A stretch of 64,000 bases of DNA from Bog-473 sp963753115 (GTDB lineage Bacteria > Actinomycetota > Acidimicrobiia > Acidimicrobiales > RAAP-2). Position numbers and translations under genes: made by a program. Shown here piece after piece: positions 36,519 through 45,027 of the stretch. The DNA lies in assembly GCA_963753115.1 (NCBI GenBank), contig CAVWBB010000025.1, forward strand, positions 62,001 to 126,000, read 5' to 3'. Under the pieces are notes generated by a model. It was not told where the DNA came from and searched no databases. It saw only the letters and a list, made by a program, of their open reading frames with translations. Position 1 is the stretch's first letter, and each line of letters begins with the position of its first letter.

Positions 36519-38186
36519 ACCGGTTCAGTGACTTGAGTATCAGGGCAAGGAACGAATCTGCGTGGCTGGTCCCCGACGGCGACGATCGCACCAACCACCG
36601 GCTGCGAGCCGACATGCGTGATTTCGCCGACGACGACGAGGTCGACATTGTGATCGTCGGGTGCGGTGCCGGTGGCGCAACGTTGATGCAACGCCTGGCT
36701 CGGGCGGGATGGAGCGTCGTCGGGTTGGATGCCGGACCATTCTGGGACCCTGACGCCGATTGGGTCAGCGACGAAGCTGGTTCGCACCGCCTGTACTGGA
36801 CCGAACCCCGAGTGATCAGCGGTGCCGACCCGGTGCCGCTCGGATCGAACAATTCCGGTCGGGGAGTGGGTGGGTCCATGGTCCACTACGCCGGGTACAC
36901 GCCCCGCTTTCACCCCTCTGACTTCGACACCGCGACGTCCGAGGGGGTCGGTGCCGACTGGCCGGTCTCCTATTGGGACCTTCGCCCCTACTACCAGGCC
37001 ATCGAGGAAGAACTGCCTGTCTCGGGGCAGGACTGGCCGTGGGGCGATCCGCATTCGTACCGATACTCCCCTCAACCACTCAGCGGCAACGGCGAGATCT
37101 TCTTGCGAGGCGCCGCGGCGATCGGTCTCGACGCTCGGGTCGGCCCGGTTGCCATCGCTAACGGTCGATTCGGGAACCGGCCCCATTGCATCTATCGGGG
37201 CTTTTGCTTACAAGGGTGCAAAGTGAACGCCAAGGCGTCCCCGCTGATTACCCATGTTCCCGATGCGTTGGCCCGAGGCGCCGAAATCCGGGCGAATTTG
37301 CATGGTTTCCAGGATCGAGGTCGCGCACTCTGGTCTCGCCACCGGTGTCACCTACTTCACGGGAGGCGCCGAGCACTTCCAACGGGCGCGCATGGTCGCC
37401 GTTGCGGGTTACTCCATCGAATCACCCCGATTGCTTCTGCTCTCGGCCAGTAAGCAATTTCCCGATGGGCTGTGCAATGACGAGGGCCAAGTCGGACACT
37501 ACGTCATGGTCCAAGGTGCACCCCAAACTGCCGGTCGGTTCGAAGACGAGATCCGCATGTTCAAGGCGCCACCACCGGAAGTGAGCTCCGAGCACTATTA
37601 CGAGACCGATCCGAGCAAGGAATACAAGCGCGGCTTCTCCATTCAAAACGTCTCCCCGCTACCAATCACCTGGGCAGAGCACGTTGCCGCTCAGGGGCAT
37701 TGGGGCGAACTTCTGCGCGAGTACATGCGCGACTACGTGCACTGGTCCACCCTCGGCGCTCTGTGCGAATTCCTCCCGCAATACGACAATGCGGTCACCC
37801 TGGCCGAGGAGGCTGATCGTCACGGGCTGCCGGTCGCAAAGTTCTCTTACAGCCAGTGCGACAACGACACCATGCTCATGAAGGCTGCTCGTGGTGTCAT
37901 GGAGGAGCTCCTCGAAGCAGCGGGCGCCGAGGAGGTCATGACCATCGACCGCTACGCCCACCTCGTCGGTGGCTGTCGAATGGCGGCTTCCCCCGATGAC
38001 GGGGTGGTCGACGGCAATCTGCGCAGTTTTGCCGTACCGAACCTCTACATCACTGACGGAAGCGTGCTACCCACTCAGGGTTCCGCGAATCCCGCCCTCA
38101 CGATCATGGCCCTGGCTGCGCGCTGTGCCGACCACCTCATCTCCTGCTCGAAGGTCGGCCCCTACTCTCAGCGGAGCATCGGATGA
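36515..38186 (+). CDS. GMC-family FAD oxidoreductase, one apparent frameshift
   Basis: About 556 residues from an ATG at 36515. The FAD-binding motif is DIVIVGCGAGGATLMQRLARAG, followed by GRGVGGSMVHYAGYTPR and the CIYRGFCLQGCKVNAK Cys-rich segment seen in gluconate-dehydrogenase-like GMC proteins. One T of TTT at 37297-37299 appears extra; removing it joins GAEIRAN to CMVSRIEVAHSGLATGV. The C-terminal GMC motif is intact (HLVGGCRMAASPDDGVVDG, NLYITDGSVLPTQGSANPAL). It probably oxidises a sugar, sugar acid or alcohol together with the subunit-3-like protein. Confidence 0.8.
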
Positions 38187-39277
38187 CGGTGACAGATGTT
38201 ACAGCCAAGGCTTACGCCATCCCAACCGATAGGCCCGAGGCTGACGGGACGCTGACGTGGGACGCCACCACCACAGTTGTCGTCACGGTTACCGATGGCG
38301 ACGAGCATGGGCTCGGCTGGACCTACGCGGGCTCGGGCGCGGTCGATGTAGTCAAGGATCAGCTCGCGCCAGTGGTGGCCGGAAGCGATACGGGCGAGAT
38401 CCCCCGGTTGGCCGAGGACATGGCCCGAGCTTGCCGCAACGTAGGACGGGCGGGCGTCGCTGCGTGCGCCATTTCGGCCGTCGACATCGCCCTCTGGGAT
38501 CTCCGGGCACGCCAGCTCGGGGTCGCGCTGGTTGACCTGTTCGGTCGGGCACACGAGTCAGTACCCGTGTACGGCAGCGGTGGATTTACGACTTATGACG
38601 ACGAGACGACTGCCGCGCAGCTGGCAACCTGGGTCGACGACTGGTCCATCCCGCGTACCAAAATCAAGGTCGGCCAGTCATGGGGCACCGAAGCCGATCG
38701 CGACCTCGCCAGGGTCGCATTAGCCCGTCGAGTAATCGGTGAAGCCGAACTGTATGTCGACGCGAACGGCGGATATAGCGTCAAGCAGGCAATCCGCCTG
38801 GGTCAGATATTGGCCGATCAGTACAACGTCAGCTGGTTCGAAGAGCCGGTCTCGTCCGACGACCTGTCTGGCCTCCATCAGGTCCGGGACATGTACAGCG
38901 GCGACGTGGCCGCTGGAGAGTACGGCTACACGCTCGGCTACTTTGCAACGATGCTCCAGGCCGAAGCCATCGACTGCCTGCAGGCAGACGTTACAAGGTG
39001 CGGGGGTTACACCGTGTGGCGGCAAGTGGCCTCCCTCGCCGACGCGCAGCACCGACAGCTCTCTGCGCACTGCGCTCCGAACCTGCACGCGCACGTTGCG
39101 GCCTCAATCCCCAACCTCCGTCATCTCGAGTATTTCCACGACCACCACCGCATAGAGGTCATGCTCTTCGACGGCACGCTCAGCCCCGACGGAGGCGTCA
39201 TGGTCCCTGACACGTCATCGCCGGGACATGGCCTGAGCTTCCGTGAGGCGGACGCCGCCCCGTACCGAACCGCATGA
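38183..39277 (+). CDS. Mandelate racemase/enolase superfamily enzyme
   Basis: 364 residues, fully open, start overlapping the GMC stop. The N-terminal capping domain is followed by the barrel. The KxK motif is in TKIKVGQSWG. The metal ligands appear as Asp in YVDANGGY, Glu in FEEPVSSDDL and Glu in AAGEYGYT. The end-of-barrel region has HCAPNLHAHVAASIP. With a KxK base and a possible His/Cys near SAHCAPN, it may dehydrate or racemise a sugar acid. Its position after a sugar-oxidising GMC system supports a sugar-acid dehydratase role. The precise substrate cannot be given. Confidence 0.85.
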   Translation: MTVTDVTAKAYAIPTDRPEADGTLTWDATTTVVVTVTDGDEHGLGWTYAGSGAVDVVKDQLAPVVAGSDTGEIPRLAEDMARACRNVGRAGVAACAISAVDIALWDLRARQLGVALVDLFGRAHESVPVYGSGGFTTYDDETTAAQLATWVDDWSIPRTKIKVGQSWGTEADRDLARVALARRVIGEAELYVDANGGYSVKQAIRLGQILADQYNVSWFEEPVSSDDLSGLHQVRDMYSGDVAAGEYGYTLGYFATMLQAEAIDCLQADVTRCGGYTVWRQVASLADAQHRQLSAHCAPNLHAHVAASIPNLRHLEYFHDHHRIEVMLFDGTLSPDGGVMVPDTSSPGHGLSFREADAAPYRTA

Positions 39278-39349
39278 ACGATTGGCTGGGAGCGCGCCAG
39301 GCTCTGGACCGCGTGATTGCGGGGACGGTGTTGGTCGTGCCCTATTTGG

Positions 39350-39359
39350 GTACATGTAC
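39350..39359. promoter_or_regulatory. Palindrome GTACATGTAC, candidate TetR operator
   Basis: A perfect 10-bp palindrome within GGGTACATGTACGC, 5 bp before the patatin ATG at 39365. It differs by one base from GGGTACGTGTACGC found upstream of the TetR gene at 28655-28668. Confidence 0.6.
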
Positions 39360-39364
39360 GCGTA

Positions 39365-40396
39365 ATGAGGACTGGGAAAACGAAACAAGAATCCGAGCCG
39401 TCGGGGAGGGCGCCCAGGGTGGGCCTCGTGCTGGGAGCTGGCGGGATCGTCGGCCTCGGATATCACGCCGGAGCTCTTGCCGCCCTGGAGAACGATTTGA
39501 GGTGGGATCCGCGGCGGGCAGACATTATTGTTGGATCCTCCGCGGGGTCTGTCATCGCAACCTTGTTGCGTTCGGGGATTTCGGCCTCGGACCTTGCCGC
39601 TTGGTGCGCGGGGCCATCGGATGATCCGCTGCTGGTACGGGTGCGCCAGATGGAAGAAGGGCTTCCCCCGCTCAGGATCGGAGATCTCCTTCGGCATTGG
39701 CCGTCGTCAGGGCTCGCATTCTGGCCGCGAGTACTGGCCGATCCCCGAAGACTCAGCTTTCCGGCCCTGTCGTCTTTGTTGCCGGCGGGAAATCACGCGA
39801 CCACTGGCTACAGAATGCAGATGCAGCGTCTTTTGGGCGAGGGCTGGCCTAACGGACTCTGGCTCTGCGCAACGCGAAGAGATACCGGGCAACGAACAGT
39901 CTTCGGGATGCCCGACTCGCTCCGTGTGCCCTTGAGTGACGCCGTGACTGCATCCTGCGCCATTCCTGCCTACTTTGAACCGGTTGTCATGGATGGCAAA
40001 GAGTTCGTGGATGGGGGAATCCGCTCCTCGACCAATGCCGACCTCTTGTCGAGCAGCCTTCTCGACGTCGTCATCGTCATTGCACCCCTGTCAACACGCG
40101 ACCCCAGAAGTCGAGAATGGTCTGCACCCATGCGCTTATGGGCGCGTCGACACGTCAGGCAAGAGGTCGCCGCCTTGAGGGCAGCGGGGACGAAAGTCCT
40201 GCTGCTTGAGCCGGGAGGCGCCGTGCGCCACGAAATGGGGCTGGATCCCATGGGCAAAGACCGTTCTGAGCGTGTAATGCGTGCCTCGTTCTTCGATACG
40301 GGACGGCTCGTCTCGAGTGAGGCAGTCCGTGAAACGATCGGGGAAGTTCTCGAGCGGGCGGCTCATCGACCGGCTGCCGCGGAATCAGCAGCATGA
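39365..40396 (+). CDS. Patatin-like phospholipase
   Basis: 343 residues from an ATG at 39365. The oxyanion loop is GLVLGAGGIVGLGYHAG, the nucleophile elbow is GSSAGS (GxSxG), and the catalytic Asp is in EFVDGGIRSS. Together these form the patatin Ser-Asp dyad. Such enzymes release fatty acids from membrane or neutral lipids. No signal peptide is present. A perfect palindrome that matches the TetR-adjacent boxes sits just upstream, so it may belong to the same regulon. Confidence 0.85.
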   Translation: MRTGKTKQESEPSGRAPRVGLVLGAGGIVGLGYHAGALAALENDLRWDPRRADIIVGSSAGSVIATLLRSGISASDLAAWCAGPSDDPLLVRVRQMEEGLPPLRIGDLLRHWPSSGLAFWPRVLADPRRLSFPALSSLLPAGNHATTGYRMQMQRLLGEGWPNGLWLCATRRDTGQRTVFGMPDSLRVPLSDAVTASCAIPAYFEPVVMDGKEFVDGGIRSSTNADLLSSSLLDVVIVIAPLSTRDPRSREWSAPMRLWARRHVRQEVAALRAAGTKVLLLEPGGAVRHEMGLDPMGKDRSERVMRASFFDTGRLVSSEAVRETIGEVLERAAHRPAAAESAA

Positions 40397-40497
40397 AGGG
40401 ACCGTCGGCGCTCCACTCGCTCGTTCGGCCGCGTCGCAGAACGCGCCTCCGCTCAATCCGTCGAATATCCGCCTCAGAACTCTGGCGGTGTGGGACG

Positions 40498-42066
40498 TCA
40501 GGGATGCTCGGCTAGGCGGTGGCTCAGTGGCCGCGTTCGCTTGAACGTGTCGGCGAAGATCGCGGCCAGGTCGTCGTAGCGAGCCCGTTTCGCGGGATCG
40601 GGTTCGTACACGCCTTTGATCCGGAGGCGCTTGGTCAGGTCGGAAGCCGCCGCGATGCCCAGACGGTCGAACCCGAAGACCGCCGTGCCGATGGAGTTCG
40701 CGAAGCCCGCGTCAGCCAGCTGGTGCACGGGCTTGCCGAGGACGTCGGCCATAACGCTCGACCAGAGATCGGAGCAGGCTCCGCCGCCGTAGAAGACGTA
40801 GTGGGAGATCCGGCGATGGATGAACTTCTCGACTGGGCCCTGGAGCCAGCGCAGGTTGAGGGCGACTCCCTCGAGTACGGCGCGGGCGAGGTCGCTGCGG
40901 GTCGTGTCGAGCCCCACGTTGAGGAACCCACCGCGGATTTGCCCGTCACCCTGCGGGGCGAGCGAACCTCGGAGCCAAGGCAGAAAGAGGACGCCTCCAG
41001 CGCCTGGTTTCGAGGTTGCGGCCGCCGCGTTGAAGGCCCGGTAGCGGTCGTCGATCGTCTCGGGGGTCACGAAAGGGTCGTCTGGATACACCACGCTGTC
41101 GAGGAAGTAGTTGACGGCCACTCCGGCGACGCCGTTCTCCGCCGAGAGCATGTGTGCGCTTCCCAGTGGACTTGGCATGGTGTAGAGCGACCGCAACGGG
41201 TTGACCTTCTTCTTCTCCAGGTGGGTCACGATGACAGCGGTGGTGCCGAGCGCCAGGCCAGCATGCGTCCCCGAGAACGTGCCGGCGGCCACGCCGCCAG
41301 CCTGCGTATCGTTGATGCCGGATAGCACGGGTGTGTTCGCCGGGAGCCCGAGCGCGTCGGCGATCGTGGGCAGCACCGTGCCGACGACGCTGCCCACGGG
41401 CACCGACTCGGGTAGCTTGTCGGTGTCAATCATCGACGACTTGATTAGGTCGTGATGCCAGCCAGCGCTGGGCACGCTGCGGTTGTCCGCCAGCATTTGC
41501 ATGAACGATGAGCACTGGTTTGCCGTGGTGCGGCCGGTCAACCGTGCGGTGACATAGTCGACTGGTTCGAGGAATGACGCGGTCCGCTCGTACAGGTCCG
41601 GATGCGCGTAGCGGAACCAACGCATGTGATTCAGACTCATGCCCGACTCGAGCGGCGCCAACCCGTGCACGCGCAGGTACTGTGCCAGGGCCAGGGGCGA
41701 GTCACCGAATCTGGGATAGCCAGGCAGCCGCTTGAGGCGCTTGGGCGAGCTCCGCTGGTCCATCCACGTGATCATGGGGGCGACGGGCGTGCCGTCGGCT
41801 CCAACCGGAACAATCGACGAGTACTGGGCAGAGGCAACGACCCCCACGATCGAGGATGGCTCGACCGCCGCGGCGAGCGCCCGCCGAGCAGCCTCAAGCG
41901 TCGCCTGCCAGACCAGTTCGGCATCCTGCTCGGCGGCGCCATCGGGGCCGAAGTTCGTCGATACCGACACCCGAGCCGACCCGACGAGGGTGCCGTGGGA
42001 GGACACAACGGCGGCCTTGGGGCCGCTGGTGCCGAGGTCGATCGTCAGGATGTGTTGATGGGTCAT
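40498..42066 (-). CDS. FGGY-family carbohydrate kinase
   Basis: 522 residues from an ATG at 42066. The N-terminal actin-like fold begins HILTIDLGTSGPKAAVV. Further motifs are VVASAQYSSIVPVGADG and MITWMDQRSS, then LSGINDTQAGGVAAG and ALGTTAVIVTHL. The C-terminal FGGY phosphate loop region has FYGGGACSDLWSSVMADVLG. It phosphorylates a sugar or polyol such as xylulose with ATP; the substrate is unknown. It is monocistronic and convergent with the patatin gene. Confidence 0.85.
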   Translation of the reverse strand: MTHQHILTIDLGTSGPKAAVVSSHGTLVGSARVSVSTNFGPDGAAEQDAELVWQATLEAARRALAAAVEPSSIVGVVASAQYSSIVPVGADGTPVAPMITWMDQRSSPKRLKRLPGYPRFGDSPLALAQYLRVHGLAPLESGMSLNHMRWFRYAHPDLYERTASFLEPVDYVTARLTGRTTANQCSSFMQMLADNRSVPSAGWHHDLIKSSMIDTDKLPESVPVGSVVGTVLPTIADALGLPANTPVLSGINDTQAGGVAAGTFSGTHAGLALGTTAVIVTHLEKKKVNPLRSLYTMPSPLGSAHMLSAENGVAGVAVNYFLDSVVYPDDPFVTPETIDDRYRAFNAAAATSKPGAGGVLFLPWLRGSLAPQGDGQIRGGFLNVGLDTTRSDLARAVLEGVALNLRWLQGPVEKFIHRRISHYVFYGGGACSDLWSSVMADVLGKPVHQLADAGFANSIGTAVFGFDRLGIAAASDLTKRLRIKGVYEPDPAKRARYDDLAAIFADTFKRTRPLSHRLAEHP

Positions 42067-42269
42067 GTCGAAAGTTCGTCGAACGGCGCAGTCGGATCGA
42101 CCGTTTGCCTGGGGCATCCCGATCAGCGGATCAAAGGCGGCGTTCGCTCGCGATGGAGGTTCAGATCAGGAATGATCGCATGTCGACCGCCTAGTGGTCG
42201 TTGGCGCATCGTGCACGCCTCAGAGACTGTGCTGGGAAGCGCCCGAAGCACCAAAATCTGAAATTGGGT

Positions 42270-42296
42270 CTAGCACTCTCGATATGAGAGTGCTAA
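42270..42296. promoter_or_regulatory. CIRCE operator (HrcA site)
   Basis: CTAGCACTC (42270-42278), a 9-bp spacer and GAGTGCTAA (42288-42296). This matches the CIRCE consensus (arms TTAGCACTC and GAGTGCTAA with 9 bp between) at all but the first base. It lies about 65 bp upstream of the Hsp20 start. Confidence 0.9.
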
Positions 42297-42361
42297 TAAT
42301 TCCACTGTCACGCTGACCAGTGGCGCTGAGGATGGGAGCTCACACACAAGGAGGAATCGCA

Positions 42362-42796
42362 ATGGCTCTCGTACGTTCAGACCCGTTTCGTGATGTTGAC
42401 CGGCTCTTTCAGCAGTTGGCCGGGGGTGCCCACCAGGGCCGGCAACTGCAGATGCCCCTGGACGCGTTTCGCAAGGGCGATACCTTCCTGATCACGCTCG
42501 ACTTACCCGGCGTCTCGGCTGAATCGGTCGACCTGACCGTGGAAGACAACGTGTTGACGATCAAGGCCGAGAGGCCGGCACCGCCCAAGAGTGAAGAGGT
42601 CGAAGTGCTGATCGCCGAACGCGCCTACGGCACCTATGTCCGACAGGTCTTTCTCGGAACGAATCTCGATACCGAGCACATTGAGGCTCAGTATCAGGCG
42701 GGTGTCCTCACCCTCTCGATTCCGATTGCTCCGCACGCCAAGCCGCGGCGCATCCAAGTACAGAGTCGGGCCGAGAGCGAGCTCGTCTCCGCATAG
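42362..42796 (+). CDS. Hsp20 / alpha-crystallin small heat shock protein
   Basis: 144 residues from an ATG at 42362 with an AAGGAGG site. The alpha-crystallin domain is clear: MPLDAFRKGDTFLITLDLPGV, DLTVEDNVLTIKAERP, ERAYGTYVRQVFLG and the closing GVLTLSIPI. A short C-terminal extension follows (RIQVQSRAE). It holds unfolding proteins during heat or envelope stress. The CIRCE element upstream implies repression by HrcA, whose gene is not in the window. Confidence 0.92.
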   Translation: MALVRSDPFRDVDRLFQQLAGGAHQGRQLQMPLDAFRKGDTFLITLDLPGVSAESVDLTVEDNVLTIKAERPAPPKSEEVEVLIAERAYGTYVRQVFLGTNLDTEHIEAQYQAGVLTLSIPIAPHAKPRRIQVQSRAESELVSA

Positions 42797-43016
42797 GCAC
42801 GGCCACCCCTGAAGGTCCGGTCAGGACGACCAGAAAGGAAGCTTTGTCACATCTTCTGGGGTGGGAACCGTTGAGCCTCGGCCACTGGGACGCCGCTTGT
42901 GCAGTCGTAGGGCTGGGCTCTGGCAGAGCAAAGTGGCGGCCCCGGGCGGATGGAGTCTTTGGCGATTTCGCCCGGGGCCGGGGCCGATCAGTCACTGATG
43001 AGAAAGGAGTTGTGAC

Positions 43017-43883
43017 GTGACGACGACCTTTCATTTCGAAACGAACGAGCCTCAATACGAGTATTCCTACGAAGGTGCCGATCTCCAGCTCCGCTGCCAG
43101 GGGCTGGTGGCAGTGGCGGCGGGACCGGCACCCGCGTTCGAAGAGAGCGCCACCCGTACGTGGTTCGAGCTCTCTCCCGTGAGCGGGAAGCGAATACTGG
43201 CAGGGGTTGGGAGAAGTACGCCGAGCGCCACCGCTGCATCAGCATTTGAAACGAAAGAGACGATGTGGGCCAATGCCATGGCCGGCCTTTCCCCACTCGA
43301 GCTCGCCGAAACGAGCGCCCCCGTTGCTGACAGTGCCTATGCCCTGGTCGACTCGACCACTGGACGTGTTGATCTGGGGCGAGCAGGACGCGGAACAAGC
43401 GCCTTGATCTTCGATGGTAGCGAGACCCGGCTGGTGCAGTCTGCGCCGTCCGAAGTTGGCGTTGGCCATTCCACTTCATTCGAACTTTCCGCCGGGTCCG
43501 CTCTGCTTCTCCTAACCCACGATCCGGCCGAACGCCAACGGTCGACTTCCGCCATTCAGAGAGCCCTTGCCGCTCGTTCGGTAGAAGGCGATGAGGTAGA
43601 CGCAGTCCTGGAGTGCTGCCTCGAATTGCGGAATGGTCCACTGAGCCAGCGCGAGTCCATCCTCGCTCTGCGTTTCGAGCGTCTCGATGGCACCCCCGTC
43701 AGGCGAGGTCTATCCGATCTTCCTCCCAACGCTGGGGTGGTCGTCCATGAGGATGCCTTCGCCACTGATGGCAAATCCAAAGTTGGACTTCATCAATTCA
43801 AACACCACGCCAAGCTGTGTCGCCGCCGGGTGGCCGGAATGGAGCCGTTAGGAAAGGTCCGACACGTCAAGGGTCTCGTTTAG
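43017..43883 (+). CDS. Hypothetical protein, 288 residues
   Basis: Starts with GTG at 43017 after a GAAAGGAG site. The frame is open for 867 bp. The N-terminus is acidic with many aromatic residues (FHFETNEPQYEYSYEG). The middle has short strands (YALVDSTTGRVDLG, SALIFDGSETRLV), then SALLLLTHDPAERQ and an acidic helical part (EGDEVDAVLECCLELRN). The SALLLLTHD segment faintly recalls PP2C-type phosphatases, but the metal-binding Asp motifs are absent, so I give no function. It lies between hsp20 and the island boundary. Confidence 0.5.
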   Translation: MTTTFHFETNEPQYEYSYEGADLQLRCQGLVAVAAGPAPAFEESATRTWFELSPVSGKRILAGVGRSTPSATAASAFETKETMWANAMAGLSPLELAETSAPVADSAYALVDSTTGRVDLGRAGRGTSALIFDGSETRLVQSAPSEVGVGHSTSFELSAGSALLLLTHDPAERQRSTSAIQRALAARSVEGDEVDAVLECCLELRNGPLSQRESILALRFERLDGTPVRRGLSDLPPNAGVVVHEDAFATDGKSKVGLHQFKHHAKLCRRRVAGMEPLGKVRHVKGLV

Positions 43884-44140
43884 AACGTGGGACACCGCAG
43901 AACGGATCTCGCCCAGGGGCGGTGGCGGTTCAATGGACAGGACGTGTGGTCCCGATCGCCGAGGCAACTTCGACCTGAAGTGGTCTCAAGATTGTCCATC
44001 CTTCTGCCCATCTCGTTGGCAGTATCGAATGGGCCAGACAAAATTCCTGGACACGTTTGACCCTTGACTTGGAACGATCAGGGCACGAAATCTCAACTAC
44101 CCGAAGGCGAATCTCCGTGAGGATCGGCCTACCTGCATCT
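43884..44140. other. Intergenic region left of the island
   Basis: 257 bp with no supported gene. It runs up to the left 49-bp repeat of the island and was presumably next to the tRNA-Phe 3' end before integration. Confidence 0.5.
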
Positions 44141-44189
44141 TTCCGGTGGTCGGGACCGGCGTCGATCCGGTGACCTCACGCTTTTCAGG
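44141..44189. repeat. Left attachment site: 49-bp copy of tRNA-Phe 3' part
   Basis: Identical over 49 bp to 54517-54565, which covers the 3' part of the tRNA-Phe gene from the anticodon loop to 6 bp past its end. This left copy is only a fragment: the 5' half of a tRNA does not follow it. The arrangement is that of an integrated element using a tRNA gene as attB. Confidence 0.85.
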
Positions 44190-44320
44190 TCGGATCAGGG
44201 GAAAATCTGTCTCACTGTCGTGACGGGCGATTTTGCCCGAAAAGCCTGTTCAAGGCGCAAATCTGGACCTCTCGCTGCTGTGCGATGGGTCACGAAGCTT
44301 CGCCTTGTTACGCGGTCGTA

Positions 44321-44340
44321 TGGGCACGTTATGGGCACGA
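44321..44340 (+). repeat. Left inner TGGGCACG pair, candidate integrase arm site
   Basis: TGGGCACGTTATGGGCACGA, two direct TGGGCACG units. It differs from the right copy (54363-54382) in one base. It lies 131 bp inside the left attachment repeat. Confidence 0.6.
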
Positions 44341-44438
44341 AACTTGACAAATCCAAAGTGTCTCGGGGTTGGCCCACGGCCCGGTTCCATCGAGGACAGA
44401 GCCGTGGGCGATCTGGTCCGCGGGAGTGCGATCCCGGC

Positions 44439-45023
44439 TCAGGTAGCTCGGCGCTGTTGACTGAACTTGACCGTGTTCACCACGAGTTTCACCACGAGCC
44501 CCAAGAACACGAGATCCAGCCACATCTGGATTGTGACCACGAGTCGAGCAGCCTCGCTCTTTGCGGTGATGTCCCCGAAGCCGACGGTCGTGAAGACGGT
44601 GGAAGAGAAGTACATGGCGTCAGTGCGACTGACTGGAGCTCCGAAGGAGCTCTGATTCGTACGAGCCATGAGAAAATATGTCGTCGCGAAGAGAAGCACG
44701 TAGAGCGGAACACTCAGAGCAAGCGCTTCAACAGCGCGGCTGATGGGGCGATCGGATCCGACGATCCTTTGGATCTGCCAAACGAGTAGTGCCGCGAGCA
44801 CCAGGACTCCCAGTGCGAGTTCTGCCACCGCCCCAGCATTTGAGCCGTGGTCCAACGGGAGCAGGAAATAGAGGGCCACCACCAATGCGATCGTCAGCCC
44901 CGTGCGAACGACCGCGATGACGGCGAGTCGTCTGCGACCTTGGAGGGCGAGGCCCCTAATGTGCGCTGGTTGTTCTGGTGCCTCGGTTGGGGCCACGGCG
45001 ATTTCCTCCTCTCCCTGCAGCAT
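44439..45023 (-). CDS. Two-helix potassium channel (Kir/KcsA-like pore)
   Basis: 194 residues. A cytosolic N-terminus is followed by four hydrophobic helices. The pore loop has the K+ selectivity filter TTVGFGD (near residue 147) preceded by AMYFSSTVF, and a final helix MWLDLVFLGLVVKLVVNTV. The filter residues predict a K+-selective channel. No RCK/TrkA-N domain is present. It is the last gene of a minus-strand run, 4 bp after the FUSC-like gene, so both respond together, possibly to envelope stress. Confidence 0.85.
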   Translation of the reverse strand: MLQGEEEIAVAPTEAPEQPAHIRGLALQGRRRLAVIAVVRTGLTIALVVALYFLLPLDHGSNAGAVAELALGVLVLAALLVWQIQRIVGSDRPISRAVEALALSVPLYVLLFATTYFLMARTNQSSFGAPVSRTDAMYFSSTVFTTVGFGDITAKSEAARLVVTIQMWLDLVFLGLVVKLVVNTVKFSQQRRAT

Positions 45024-45027
45024 TCCG

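Noticed and set aside
44220..44789. Possible integrase remnant at the island left end
   Set aside because: The phrase SYGHVMGTKLD faintly recalls the end of tyrosine recombinases, but no Arg-His-Arg-Tyr box precedes it and the frame is antisense to the K+ channel gene.
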